Assembly (NCBI RefSeq): GCF_030486405.1
Contig: NZ_CP129613.1
Span: forward strand, 4,278,001-4,342,000
Source: Mycolicibacterium sp. HK-90
GTDB taxonomy: Bacteria; Actinomycetota; Actinomycetes; Mycobacteriales; Mycobacteriaceae
Reading direction: 5' to 3'
DNA length: 64,000 nucleotides
Shown here: positions 50,449 through 60,050 of the stretch, in pieces
Numbering within the stretch: position 1 is the first letter of the stretch
Layout of the letters: each line of letters starts with the position of its first letter
The notes under the pieces: model-generated
What the model was told of the DNA's origin: nothing
Seen by the model: only the letters and a program-made list of their open reading frames with translations
Databases searched by the model: none
Translations under genes and position numbers: made by a program

Positions 50449-50497
50449 TTGGATACAAGCATCCCGTAGGCCGCAAGCGATCTGGCAGACTCGATGC

Positions 50498-51280
50498 GTG
50501 GCACAGCCCAGCGTCCGGTTCCAGCGACTTGCCGAGCAGGTTGCCGACCAGTTGCGGCGCCGGATCCTCACCGGCGAGCTCGCCGACGGCACGATCCTGC
50601 CCAAGGAGGACGAACTCCTCGCCGAGTATCCCGTCAGCAAGCCGTCTCTGCGGGAGGCGATGCGCATCCTCGAAGCCGAAGGGCTGTTGACGGTGCGTCG
50701 CGGCAAGCTCGGGGGCTCGGTGGTGCACCGGCCTGACTCCGCAAACCTGGCCTACACCATGGGGCTCGTCCTGGGCGCGGGCCGGGTCGGCCTCGCCGAC
50801 GTGGGCACCGCCCTGCTGCAGGTCGAGCCGGCGTGCGCGGCCCTCTGCGCGCAACGATCCGACCGGAAGCGCACGGTCGTGCCGATTCTTCGTAAATTGC
50901 ACCAGGAATCGGTCGATGCCGTGTCGGATCTCCTGGCCGCCACCTCGGCGAGCCGGCGTTACCACGAGGCGCTGGTGCGCCATTGCGGCAACGAGACGAT
51001 GATCATTCTGGCGGGCGCGCTCGAGGCGTTGTGGTCCGCGCACGAGCAAAACTGGTCGGTGCAGGTGACGGACCACTCGACCGTGCCGGTCGAGGAGCGC
51101 CGGGCGGTACTGGAAGACCACCGGCAGGTGATCGACGCGATCGATGTCGGGGATGCGCAGCGGGCCCGCGATCTGGCGGCGGCGCACCTGGTCAATGCCC
51201 AGCAGTACCCGGGTGTGGACGGGACGGTGGATCCGGCGCTGGTGCGCACCTGGGCCCAGTCCGCCCCGCGACGTCCATGA
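50498..51280 (+). CDS. GntR-family (FadR type) transcriptional regulator
   Basis: A 260-residue regulator: winged helix at about 15-75 (SKPSLREAMRILEAEGLLTV, RRGKLGGSVVHRP) and a C-terminal FCD domain. GTG at 50498 gives the start VAQPSVRFQRLAEQVADQLRR; the longer frame back to 50408 would overlap the divergent gene's promoter. The next gene starts 58 bases after its stop and has its own promoter. ATGA-N5/6-TCAT repeats lie upstream of both this gene and the ligase gene, consistent with autoregulation. Confidence 0.85.
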   Translation: MAQPSVRFQRLAEQVADQLRRRILTGELADGTILPKEDELLAEYPVSKPSLREAMRILEAEGLLTVRRGKLGGSVVHRPDSANLAYTMGLVLGAGRVGLADVGTALLQVEPACAALCAQRSDRKRTVVPILRKLHQESVDAVSDLLAATSASRRYHEALVRHCGNETMIILAGALEALWSAHEQNWSVQVTDHSTVPVEERRAVLEDHRQVIDAIDVGDAQRARDLAAAHLVNAQQYPGVDGTVDPALVRTWAQSAPRRP

Positions 51281-51304
51281 CACCGAGGCGGTGTCGAACC
51301 ACCG

Positions 51305-51340
51305 TTGACATGGATCCTTATTTTCATATGATTTGGTCAT
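51305..51340 (+). promoter_or_regulatory. Near-consensus SigA promoter with overlapping operator; leaderless start
   Basis: TTGACA (51305-51310), a 16-base spacer and TATGAT (51327-51332). The expected start of RNA, about seven bases later, falls on the A of the ligase ATG (51339), which also has no ribosome site. ATGATTTGGTCAT (51328-51340), an ATGA-N5-TCAT inverted repeat, covers the -10 box and start point, the place for a repressor. Confidence 0.75.
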
Positions 51341-52955
51341 GAAGGTGGGCGACGCCGCCGTTGACGCTGCCGACGCAGCCCTCTATCGCTCGGCGGGATG
51401 GTGGTCGGACCGCACGCTGTCGCAGACCGTGCGCGAACACGCCCTCACCCAGCCCGACAAACCGGCCTATGTCGATCACCCGGCCGAAACCCTGACCTGG
51501 CGCGAATTCGACCGTTTCGCAACCTCTCTCGCCGCTCAACTCGCCGGCCTCGGCGTGGCTCGCGGTGACCACGTCGCGGTGTGGCACGGGGACACCGCGG
51601 CCATCCACGCGCTGTTCGTCGCCATCGAACGCTGCGGTGCGGTCGTGGTCGGCATCGGCGCCCGTGCCGGGACCCGCGAGGCCACCCAGATCCTTCGGAC
51701 CACCCGGCCGCGCCTGCTGGTCAGTGACCCGGCGCGACAACAACTCGCGAAGTCCGCCGCCGCCGACGTGGCATCGGCGATCAGCACGGTGGTCCTCGAC
51801 GGTGCGGCCCTGGACACCGACACCCCGCGGCGCTCACCGGACGACGGGGCACCCCTCGGCCCCGACGACGTGTTCCTGATCAACTCGACCTCGGGCACCA
51901 CGGGCCTGCCGAAATGTGTTGTGCACACCCAGAACCGCTGGCATTACTTCCATCAGCAGGCGGTCGCCAACGGTGCGCTGAGCACCGACGACATCTTCCT
52001 GCCGGTCATTCCGGCCCCGTTCGGGTTCGGAATCTGGACCGCCCACACCACCCCGATCCATCTCGGTGCCACCACGGTGCTGCTGGAGCGGTTCGACGCA
52101 GCGGCCGCGTGCGAGGCGATCGCGCGCCACCAGGTGACGGTGTTGTGTTGTGTCAGTACCCAACTGATGATGATCATGGCCGACCAGGCATCACGCGGCA
52201 ACGATCTCAGCTCACTGCGCGTGGTCTTCACCGGCGGCGAGGCACTGCCGTATCAGCGGGCCGCCGACTTCGAGGACCTCACCGGCGCCACGATCCTGCA
52301 GTTCTACGGCTCGAACGAAACCGGACTGCTCAGCGGGACGACGCTGCGGGATACCCGGGACCGCAGACTGCGGACCGCCGGGCGACTGGTCCCGGAGATG
52401 GCGGTGCGCCTGTTCGACGGCGATGACGACGTGACCTCGACCGGGCGCGGACAACCGGCCTGCCGCGGACCGGCCACCAGCCTGGGCTACCTCGGCGGTG
52501 TGGACCACGACAAGCTCTACACGCCCGACGGCTGGATGCGGATGGGCGACATCTGCGAGGTCGACGGCGAGGGCTACCTGTCGGTCACCGGGCGTACCTC
52601 CGACTTCATCCTCCGGGGCGGCAAGAACATCAGCGCGGTCGAGGTCGAGGACGCCGTGACGACCCATCCCGCGGTGGCCGTGGCGGCCGCCGTGGCGATG
52701 CCCGACCCGGTGTTCGGCGAGAAGGTCTGTGTCTACGTAGAACCGGTGCCATCCGTGGCCCCGACCAGCGGACAGCCGTTCGACCTGCCGGTGCTGGTCG
52801 ATCACCTGCTGGCCCACGGGGTGTCGAAGGAGCTGCTGCCCGAGCGGCTCATCGTTCTCGACGAGCTGCCCCGGTCATCGGGCGGCAAGGTCGCCAAAGG
52901 CCAACTCCGTGAAGATATCCGGACGCGGTTGGGAGACGGTTATGAACGTCGGTGA
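51339..52955 (+). CDS. AMP-forming acyl/aryl-CoA ligase
   Basis: A 538-residue ANL-superfamily ligase. The phosphate loop NSTSGTTGLPK is near residue 181-191, later motifs are FYGSNETG, WMRMGDICEVDGEGYL and GRTSDFILRGGKNISAVEVE, and the catalytic lysine region SSGGKVAKGQL near the end. It should activate a carboxylic acid as CoA thioester; the acid is unknown. It is the first gene of a four-gene operon. The ATG at 51339 coincides with the predicted transcript start. Overlaps the next gene by 14 bases. Confidence 0.87.
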   Translation: MKVGDAAVDAADAALYRSAGWWSDRTLSQTVREHALTQPDKPAYVDHPAETLTWREFDRFATSLAAQLAGLGVARGDHVAVWHGDTAAIHALFVAIERCGAVVVGIGARAGTREATQILRTTRPRLLVSDPARQQLAKSAAADVASAISTVVLDGAALDTDTPRRSPDDGAPLGPDDVFLINSTSGTTGLPKCVVHTQNRWHYFHQQAVANGALSTDDIFLPVIPAPFGFGIWTAHTTPIHLGATTVLLERFDAAAACEAIARHQVTVLCCVSTQLMMIMADQASRGNDLSSLRVVFTGGEALPYQRAADFEDLTGATILQFYGSNETGLLSGTTLRDTRDRRLRTAGRLVPEMAVRLFDGDDDVTSTGRGQPACRGPATSLGYLGGVDHDKLYTPDGWMRMGDICEVDGEGYLSVTGRTSDFILRGGKNISAVEVEDAVTTHPAVAVAAAVAMPDPVFGEKVCVYVEPVPSVAPTSGQPFDLPVLVDHLLAHGVSKELLPERLIVLDELPRSSGGKVAKGQLREDIRTRLGDGYERR

Positions 52956-53715
52956 GATGCGTCAGGGCGGGCTGAAGGTCTGGGCGCCGTCGGTCACCCC
53001 GCCGATCGGAGTCGATCTGACCGAGGAACAGGCGCTGGCCGTGGCGTTCCGGCACCTGGCCTCCATCGGATTCGCCGAGAACATGGCCGGCCACATCACC
53101 TGGCAGCCCGAGGGCCGCACCGACATGTTGGTCAACCCATGGGGACTGTGGTGGCAGGAGCTCACCGGCTCCGACATCTGCGTCGTCGACGAGAACGCAC
53201 GCGTGGTGAGTGGCCGCTGGGATGTCACCCCGGCCATCCACATTCACACCGAGCTCCATCGGGTGCGTGACGACGCCCGCGTCGTCATCCACAATCACCC
53301 CTACTACGTCAGCCTCATCGCGGCCCTGGGCAAGCTGCCCGATCTGGTTCACCAGACGGGATCCCTGTTCCTCGACGACATGTGCTTCGTCGAAACCTAC
53401 GACGGTGAGGTCGATTCGGCGCCGCGGGCCCGCGAGCTCGCCGCCCGGATCGGCACGGCGAATCTCACCATCCTGGCCAACCACGGCGTCATCGTCACCG
53501 GGGGCACCGTGGCCGAGGCCGTGTACCGGGCCGCCTCGATCGACCGCGTATGCCAGCTCGCGTACCAAGTGATGCTGACCGGCCGGGAGCCGACGGCGAT
53601 GAACCGCTCCGACATGTACGGGATGCAGTCCTCACTCATCGAACGGGCAGCCGACGTGTACTGGGCCGGTGCCGCCCGGATGACCATCAAGACCGGACCC
53701 GACGTCCTGAACTGA
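52942..53715 (+). CDS. Class II aldolase/adducin family protein
   Basis: A 257-residue class II aldolase-like protein. Zinc ligands are visible as HNHP (VVIHNHPYYV) and NHG (LANHGVIVTGG), with the preceding HIHTELH carrying the catalytic glutamate region. Members are aldolases, epimerases or decarboxylases acting on sugar phosphates or hydroxy-keto acids; with a CoA ligase and an amidohydrolase next door, a role in degradation of a non-sugar acid is likely. ATG at 52942 has GGGAG upstream and overlaps the ligase gene. Confidence 0.82.
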   Translation: MNVGEMRQGGLKVWAPSVTPPIGVDLTEEQALAVAFRHLASIGFAENMAGHITWQPEGRTDMLVNPWGLWWQELTGSDICVVDENARVVSGRWDVTPAIHIHTELHRVRDDARVVIHNHPYYVSLIAALGKLPDLVHQTGSLFLDDMCFVETYDGEVDSAPRARELAARIGTANLTILANHGVIVTGGTVAEAVYRAASIDRVCQLAYQVMLTGREPTAMNRSDMYGMQSSLIERAADVYWAGAARMTIKTGPDVLN

Positions 53716-53749
53716 CCGATCACCCCGGATCCACAAGGAGACGACGCCC

Positions 53750-55018
53750 ATGAAGTCCATCGACGAGCTCGCCGCGAATCTCGACTTCACCACCGCGCAG
53801 AAGGGGTCGCAACGCTCGGTCACGTTCCTGCCCGAACCCGAACGGGCCGAACGTCTCTACACCGTGATATCGGTCGACGACCACATCGTGGAGCCGCCCG
53901 ACACCTTCACCGACCGGGTTCCGCGCAAGTTCGCCGACCGGGCACCGAAAGTAGTCGACACCGAGGGCGGGGGTCAGACCTGGATGTACGACGGGCAGTC
54001 CCTGCCCAATGTCGGATTCAACGCGGTGGTCGGACGGCCGGTCACGGAGTACGGCTTCGAGCCGGCGCGGTTCGACGAAATGCGGCGCGGCGCCTGGGAC
54101 ATTCACGAACGCGTCAAGGACATGGACCTCAACGGCGTGTACGCGTCGCTCAACTTTCCGTCGTTCCTCCCCGGATTCGCCGGCCAGCGGCTGCAACAGG
54201 TGACCAAGGACCGGGAGCTGGCCATGGCGGCGGTGCGCGCCTGGAACGACTGGCATCTCGAGGCGTGGGCCGGGGCCTATCCCGACCGGATCATCCCCTG
54301 CCAGCTGCCGTGGCTGCTCGACCCCGAGGTCGGGGCCCAGATGATCTACGAGAACGCCGAACGCGGTTTCCACGCCGTGACATTCAGTGAGAATCCCGCC
54401 ATGCTCGGCCTGCCGACCATCCACTCCGGGTACTGGGAACCGATGATGGCGGCCTGCGCCGAGACCGGCACGGTGGTCAACCTGCACATCGGCTCCTCCG
54501 GCTCGGCGCCGTCCACCACCGACGACGCACCGCCGGACGTGCAGGGCGTGCTGTTCTTCGCCTACGCCATCACCGCGGCGGTCGACTGGCTGTATTCCGG
54601 TCTGCCCAGCCGGTACCCCGATCTCAAGATCTGCCTGTCCGAGGGCGGAATCGGTTGGGTGGCAGGGTTGCTCGACCGGCTCGACCACATGCTCAGCTAC
54701 CACCAGATGTACGGCACCTGGAAGGCGTTGGGCGAAACTCTCTCCCCCGCCGAGGTGTTCACCAGGAATTTCTGGTTCTGCGCGGTCGAGGATCAGTCCT
54801 CGTTCGTCCAGCACGAACGAATTGGCACGGGCAACATCCTGCTCGAGGCCGACTACCCGCACTGCGACTCGACCTGGCCGCACACCCAGCGCACCATTCA
54901 CGAACAGATCCACGGGCTGCCTGCCGACGTGATCCGGAAGATCACCTGGGAGAACGCATCCCGGCTCTACCAGCACCCGGTGCCGGCCGCCGTGCAGGCC
55001 GACCCGAACGCATACTGA
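53750..55018 (+). CDS. ACMSD-like amidohydrolase (COG2159 metal-dependent hydrolase/decarboxylase)
   Basis: A 422-residue TIM-barrel protein. It has the DDHIVEPPDTF start block with H45, the long helical segment LPSFLPGFAGQRLQQVTK-like region, NLHIGSSG (H) and ADYPHCDSTWP (D/H), typical of mycobacterial amidohydrolases related to ACMSD and resorcylate decarboxylase. The expected reaction is hydrolysis or non-oxidative decarboxylation. Third gene of the operon, 34 bases after the aldolase gene. Substrate unknown. Confidence 0.83.
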   Translation: MKSIDELAANLDFTTAQKGSQRSVTFLPEPERAERLYTVISVDDHIVEPPDTFTDRVPRKFADRAPKVVDTEGGGQTWMYDGQSLPNVGFNAVVGRPVTEYGFEPARFDEMRRGAWDIHERVKDMDLNGVYASLNFPSFLPGFAGQRLQQVTKDRELAMAAVRAWNDWHLEAWAGAYPDRIIPCQLPWLLDPEVGAQMIYENAERGFHAVTFSENPAMLGLPTIHSGYWEPMMAACAETGTVVNLHIGSSGSAPSTTDDAPPDVQGVLFFAYAITAAVDWLYSGLPSRYPDLKICLSEGGIGWVAGLLDRLDHMLSYHQMYGTWKALGETLSPAEVFTRNFWFCAVEDQSSFVQHERIGTGNILLEADYPHCDSTWPHTQRTIHEQIHGLPADVIRKITWENASRLYQHPVPAAVQADPNAY

Positions 55019-55021
55019 ACC

Positions 55022-55981
55022 ATGACCGAACCGCTGCGCATCGCCGTACTCGACGATTATCAAGGGATCGCCGTCGCGGTCGACTGGTCGCCGATTCCAC
55101 GTCCCGTGGTGCTCACCTCACTGCGGGAGCACATCACACCCGAGGACGGGCTCGCCGAGCGACTGGCCGGATACGAGGTCGTCGTCGCGATGCGGGAACG
55201 CACCCCACTCGACGCATCGCTCCTGGCGCAGCTGCCTGCCCTGAAACTGCTCGTGACGACCGGCCCGTTCAACGCCGCGATCGACGTGGCTGCCGCGCAC
55301 CGGCTCGGCATCACGGTGTCGGGTACCGGCGGAGCCATCACCCCGACGGTCGAACACACCTGGGCCCTGATCCTCGGGCTGCAGCGCAATCTGGTCACCG
55401 AGGATCAGCGCATCCGCAGCGGAGGCTGGCAGAGCACCATCGGGGCCGACCTCGCCGGGGCCACCCTCGGCTTGGTCGGAGTGGGCCGGATCGGCAGCCG
55501 GGTGGCCGCGATCGGCCGGGCGTTCGGGATGGATGTGCTCGCCTGGAGCCCCAACCTCACCGACGAGCGCGCGGCCGAGGCCGGTGTTGTCCGGGTCGAC
55601 CGCACTGACCTGTTCGCCCGCGCCGACGTGGTGTCGGTGCACATGGTGCTGGCCGAGGCCACCCGCGGCCTGATCGGCCCCGCCGAACTGGCAACGATGA
55701 AACGGTCCGCGATCCTGGTGAACACCTCACGCGGAGGCCTCATCGACGAGCCTGCCCTGATCGAGGCGCTGCGCGGCAAGCACATTCGCGGTGCGGCGCT
55801 CGACGTCTATCAGCAGGAGCCATTGCCGCCGGGAAATCCGTTGGCCGCCTTGCCCAATACGTTGCTCACCCCGCACCTGGGCTACGTCACCGAGGGTGTG
55901 ATGAAGGTGTTCTACCGGGACATCGTGGCCGACATCGCCGCGTACTGTGCCGGGTCCCCGCTGCGCCTGCTGACGGCGTGA
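55022..55981 (+). CDS. D-2-hydroxyacid dehydrogenase family protein
   Basis: A 319-residue NAD-dependent dehydrogenase of the D-isomer-specific family. The Rossmann motif GVGRIG is at 153-158 (ATLGLVGVGRIGSRVAAIGR); NTSRGGLIDEPAL carries the substrate Arg, and the catalytic His is in LTPHLGYVTE. It interconverts a 2-keto acid and a D-2-hydroxy acid. Starts three bases after the amidohydrolase stop and is the last operon gene. Confidence 0.88.
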   Translation: MTEPLRIAVLDDYQGIAVAVDWSPIPRPVVLTSLREHITPEDGLAERLAGYEVVVAMRERTPLDASLLAQLPALKLLVTTGPFNAAIDVAAAHRLGITVSGTGGAITPTVEHTWALILGLQRNLVTEDQRIRSGGWQSTIGADLAGATLGLVGVGRIGSRVAAIGRAFGMDVLAWSPNLTDERAAEAGVVRVDRTDLFARADVVSVHMVLAEATRGLIGPAELATMKRSAILVNTSRGGLIDEPALIEALRGKHIRGAALDVYQQEPLPPGNPLAALPNTLLTPHLGYVTEGVMKVFYRDIVADIAAYCAGSPLRLLTA

Positions 55982-56140
55982 ATCGGGCGAGAAATTCCCT
56001 GTCAGACGCAAGTGTGAGGAAGATCAACATTCCTTAATAGAACGTTGTCGATCCACTTTGGGCCCTGCTAGGTTCAGCCGAGTCAGAGCGCGGTCGGAGG
56101 CTTTCGTCGGCGTGCGCCGAACCGGAGAGGCGGGTTTGCC

Positions 56141-56581
56141 GTGGCGACGATCTTTCGGCTGGCGAGACGCTTCTGGATACCGTTGGTGTTGGTAGCCGCG
56201 CTTGCCGTGAGCGGATTCGCGATGAACCGCATGCACGGGATCTTCGGTACGCACATCAACACCGACCCGGGCGCGTCTGCCGGCGACGACATCGTGGAGT
56301 TCAACCCGAAGCGCGTCGTCTACGAGATCGACGGCCCCAGCGGCACCCGTGGGCACGTCAGCTACCTCGATGCCGACGCGCAACCGCACACCGAGAGTTT
56401 CAGCTCGCTGCCATGGCGGCACGAGGTTGTCACCACGCTGCCGACGGTGTTCGCCAACGTGGTCGCACAGGGAGACAGCGAAGTGATCACCTGCCGGATC
56501 GTCGTCAACGGGGATGTCCGTGACGAACAGACCGTGAATCAGCACAACGCCCAGGCCTTCTGCTTGGACAAGGCCGCATGA
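56141..56581 (+). CDS. MmpS family transport accessory protein
   Basis: A 146-residue MmpS protein: one N-terminal membrane helix ([19 protein letters not shown]) and an outer beta-rich domain with [23 protein letters not shown] and two cysteines ([17 protein letters not shown]). It pairs with the MmpL encoded next, whose ATG overlaps its stop (ATGA). GTG at 56141 has GGAGAGG upstream. MmpS4/MmpS5 of M. tuberculosis act with MmpL4/5 in siderophore export. Confidence 0.93.
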   Translation: MATIFRLARRFWIPLVLVAALAVSGFAMNRMHGIFGTHINTDPGASAGDDIVEFNPKRVVYEIDGPSGTRGHVSYLDADAQPHTESFSSLPWRHEVVTTLPTVFANVVAQGDSEVITCRIVVNGDVRDEQTVNQHNAQAFCLDKAA

Positions 56582-59454
56582 GCAACCACGCTGCCCCGCG
56601 CACCGGGTCGGATTCGGCGGCACATTCCGGCATCGCCCGCGTCATCCGCGTCGCCGCCATCCCGATCATCCTGTTCTGGGTGGCCCTCGTGGTCGTCCTC
56701 AACGCCCTCATCCCCCAGCTCGAGGTGGTCGGCCACCAGAACTCCGTGTCGCTGTCACCACAGGACGCCCCGGCTCTGGTGGCGATGAAGAAGATCGGCG
56801 AGCGGTTCGATCAGTTCGATTCCGACACCATCGCGATGGTCGTGCTCGAAGGCGAGGAGCCACTCGGCACCGAGGCGCACCACTATTACGACGAGCTGGT
56901 GCGGCAACTCGAGGCCGACACCGAACACGTTCAGCACGTACAGAATTACTGGGGCGATCTGATCACTGCGGCCGGCTCGCAGAGCACCGACGGCAAGGCC
57001 GCTTACGTCCAGGTCAACCTCGCCGGCAATCAGGGTGAGACGCTCGCCAACGAGTCGGTGGCCGCGGTGCGCAAGATCATCGACGACTCCGATCCGCCTC
57101 CGGGCGTAAAAGCCTATGTCACCGGCCAGGGTCCGCTCACCACGGACATGAACGAGGCCGGCGACAAGAGCATGGTCAAGATCACCTTCATCACCATCGC
57201 GGTGATCGCCGTGATGCTGCTGGTGATCTACCGGTCGATCGGCACGACCCTGCTGACGCTGCTCGTGGTGCTGCTGGAGATGTCGGCCGCGCGCGGCGTC
57301 GTCGCCGCCATCGGCAACGCACATCTGCTCGGGCTGTCCACGTTCTCGGTCAGCCTGTTGACCTCGCTGGCGATCGCGGCCGGGACGGACTACGCGATCT
57401 TCCTCATCGGCCGCTATCAGGAGGCACGACAGCGTGGTCAAGACCGAGAAGACGCCTACTACACCGCCTTTCACGGGGTGGGCCACGTCATCCTCGGCTC
57501 CGGCCTCACCGTCGCCGGCGCCATGCTGTGCCTGCACTTCACCCGGTTGAACTACTTCAGTTCGATGGGTGTCCCCAGTGCCATCGGCATGTCCGTGGTG
57601 GTGCTGGCCTCGCTCACCCTGGCCCCGGCGATGCTGGTGGTGGGCAGCCGGTTCGGCGTGTTCGATGCCAAGCGCAAGATCAAGTCGCGCGGGTGGCGCA
57701 AGGTCGGCACGTCGGTGGTGCGCTGGCCGGTGCCCATCCTGTGCTCGGCGATTGCCATCGCGCTGATCGGGCTGCTCGCCCTGCCGGGCTATCAAACCTC
57801 GTACAACGAGCGGCTGTACATCCCCAAGGATCTACCGTCCAACGTCGGATATGCCGCTGCCGAACGGCATTTCACCGCTGCCCGGATGAATCCCGATCTG
57901 CTGCTCGTGGATGCCGGCCGGGATCTGCGCAACCCCGCCGACATGATCGTGCTGGACAAGATCGCCAGGGAACTGATCCGCGTTCCGGGGGTCGCCCGCG
58001 TGCAGAGCATCACCCGTCCGCTGGGCCGTCCGATCGCGCACAGCTCGGTGCCGTTCCAGGTCAGCATGCAGTCGGTCTCCATGACCGAGAACCTGCAGTT
58101 CCTCCGCGAGCGGATGGGCGACATGCTCACGCTCACCGATGATCTCGGCCGGATGATCGGGATCATGGAAAGCATGCTGGGTCTGATGAACCGGATGACC
58201 GACATCACCCACGAGCTCACCACCAGCATGAACGAGATGCAGGTCAGCACCAACGAGATGCGCGACCACATCGCCAATTTCGACGACTTCATGCGCCCGA
58301 TGCGCAACTACTTCTACTGGGAACCGCACTGCTACGACATTCCCGTCTGCAATGCCATGCGTTCGGTGTTCGACGGACTGGACGGCATCGACGCGATGAC
58401 CGAGCACCTCTCCAGTTCGGTGAAGAACATGAACGAGATGGACCAGCTGATGCCGCAGCTGGTGGCGCAACTGCCGCCGATGATCGCCATCTCGAAATCC
58501 ATGCAGGGCACCATGAAGACGATGTACAGCACGTTCAACGGCATGGTCGATCAGATCGCCAAGATGACCGACACGGCATCGGTGATGGGCCAGGCGTTCG
58601 ACGATGCCCGAAACGACGATTCGTTCTATCTGCCACCTGAGGCGTTCGACAATCCCGACTTCAAACGCGGCCTCGATCTGATGGTCTCGCCCGATGGTCA
58701 GGCGGCGCAGTTCATCATCACCCATGACGTGGATCCGGCTACCTCCGAAGGCATTTCACACGTCGACCCGATCCTGAAGGCGGCCCGGGAGGCAATCAAG
58801 ACGACGCCGCTGGCGGACGCCAAGATCTATCTGGGCGGCACCGCTGCCACCTACAAGGACATCCAGGTGGGCGCCCAGTGGGATCTGCTGATCTCGGCGG
58901 TCGGCGCCATCACGTTGATCTTCGTCGTGATGTTGTTGATCACCCGCGCGTTGATCGCGTCGTTCGTCATCGTGGGCACCGTGATCCTTTCGCTGGCCGC
59001 ATCATTCGGCCTGTCGGTACTGGTCTGGCAGTACCTGCTCGGAATGGATCTGCACTGGATGACCTTGGCCTTCTCGGTGATCATCCTGCTGGCCGTCGGA
59101 TCGGACTACAACCTGCTGGTGGTGTCCCGGATGAAGGAAGAGATCGGTGCGGGCATCAACACCGGAATCGTCAGGGCCATGGGCGCCACCGGCGGCGTGG
59201 TCACCGCGGCGGGTCTGGTGTTCGCGTTCACGATGGCGTCGATGGCCACCAGCGACCTGATCGCCATCGGGCAGGGCGGCACCACCATCGGTCTGGGCCT
59301 GTTGTTCGACACCCTCGTCGTTCGCTCGCTCATGACACCGACCATCGCCGCGATCCTGGGGCGCTGGTTCTGGTGGCCGCTGCCGGTGCGCCAGCGTCCG
59401 GCGCGGTTCCTCCCCGATCGGACGGCCCCGATACCGGTCGCGAGACGGGCGTGA
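56578..59454 (+). CDS. MmpL family RND transporter
   Basis: A 958-residue RND exporter with about eleven to twelve helices. The proton-relay D-Y pairs are in GTDYAIF (D271) and GSDYNLL (D843). The second periplasmic loop (about 450-680) is a long Met-rich coiled coil, a mark of the MmpL4/MmpL5 siderophore-exporting subgroup. It lies between mmpS and a TetR gene and faces mbtL-mbtM, so export of mycobactin or carboxymycobactin is a plausible task. Other lipid or drug substrates cannot be excluded. Confidence 0.93.
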   Translation: MSNHAAPRTGSDSAAHSGIARVIRVAAIPIILFWVALVVVLNALIPQLEVVGHQNSVSLSPQDAPALVAMKKIGERFDQFDSDTIAMVVLEGEEPLGTEAHHYYDELVRQLEADTEHVQHVQNYWGDLITAAGSQSTDGKAAYVQVNLAGNQGETLANESVAAVRKIIDDSDPPPGVKAYVTGQGPLTTDMNEAGDKSMVKITFITIAVIAVMLLVIYRSIGTTLLTLLVVLLEMSAARGVVAAIGNAHLLGLSTFSVSLLTSLAIAAGTDYAIFLIGRYQEARQRGQDREDAYYTAFHGVGHVILGSGLTVAGAMLCLHFTRLNYFSSMGVPSAIGMSVVVLASLTLAPAMLVVGSRFGVFDAKRKIKSRGWRKVGTSVVRWPVPILCSAIAIALIGLLALPGYQTSYNERLYIPKDLPSNVGYAAAERHFTAARMNPDLLLVDAGRDLRNPADMIVLDKIARELIRVPGVARVQSITRPLGRPIAHSSVPFQVSMQSVSMTENLQFLRERMGDMLTLTDDLGRMIGIMESMLGLMNRMTDITHELTTSMNEMQVSTNEMRDHIANFDDFMRPMRNYFYWEPHCYDIPVCNAMRSVFDGLDGIDAMTEHLSSSVKNMNEMDQLMPQLVAQLPPMIAISKSMQGTMKTMYSTFNGMVDQIAKMTDTASVMGQAFDDARNDDSFYLPPEAFDNPDFKRGLDLMVSPDGQAAQFIITHDVDPATSEGISHVDPILKAAREAIKTTPLADAKIYLGGTAATYKDIQVGAQWDLLISAVGAITLIFVVMLLITRALIASFVIVGTVILSLAASFGLSVLVWQYLLGMDLHWMTLAFSVIILLAVGSDYNLLVVSRMKEEIGAGINTGIVRAMGATGGVVTAAGLVFAFTMASMATSDLIAIGQGGTTIGLGLLFDTLVVRSLMTPTIAAILGRWFWWPLPVRQRPARFLPDRTAPIPVARRA

Positions 59455-59476
59455 CCGGCGTCGATACCATCGACGC

Positions 59477-60043
59477 ATGAGCACAGGCGAGCTCTCGGGC
59501 ACCCAGGCGCGCACCCGCGCTGCGATCATCGAGGCCGCCGCCGCAGTGCTGGCTGACGACCGGACCGCGACGTTGCCCGATATCGCCAAGGCGGCCGGGG
59601 TCGGCCGCACGACGGTGCACCGGTACTTTCCCGATCGGGAATGCCTGGTCAACGCGACGATTGTGGACTCAGTGCAGGTGGTGACGGCCGCCGTGGCCGC
59701 GGCCGCGCCCGAGGACGGCTGCGCGATCGAGGCGATGCGGCGCGTCATCAACGCGATGATCTCGGTGGGTAACCGGCTCCTGTTCCTGTTCGACGACCCC
59801 AACGTCCTTCGCGGCCTGCCACCCGAGGCCGTACCGGACAACAGCTATCTCACGACGTTGATCGAGCGCGGCCAGGCCGAGGGCGTGTTCGATCCGGAAT
59901 CGAGCACACAATGGCTCGAACACGCGCTCTACGGGTTGGTCATGTGGGCCTGTCAGGACTCCAAGGACGGCCTCATGCCGCAGCACGCGGCCGCACCGGC
60001 CGTCATCCGCACGTTCGAACGCGGAGTGCGTTGCCGCGACTGA
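59477..60043 (+). CDS. TetR-family transcriptional regulator
   Basis: A 188-residue TetR-type regulator. The helix-turn-helix TLPDIAKAAGVGRTTVHRYF is at about 34-53; the rest is an alpha-helical ligand domain. It follows mmpL by 22 bases on the same strand and probably regulates mmpS-mmpL. Known mmpS5-mmpL5 control in M. tuberculosis uses a MarR-type protein (Rv0678), so the regulator type differs. It converges with mbtM. Confidence 0.88.
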   Translation: MSTGELSGTQARTRAAIIEAAAAVLADDRTATLPDIAKAAGVGRTTVHRYFPDRECLVNATIVDSVQVVTAAVAAAAPEDGCAIEAMRRVINAMISVGNRLLFLFDDPNVLRGLPPEAVPDNSYLTTLIERGQAEGVFDPESSTQWLEHALYGLVMWACQDSKDGLMPQHAAAPAVIRTFERGVRCRD

Positions 60044-60050
60044 ACGCCGG

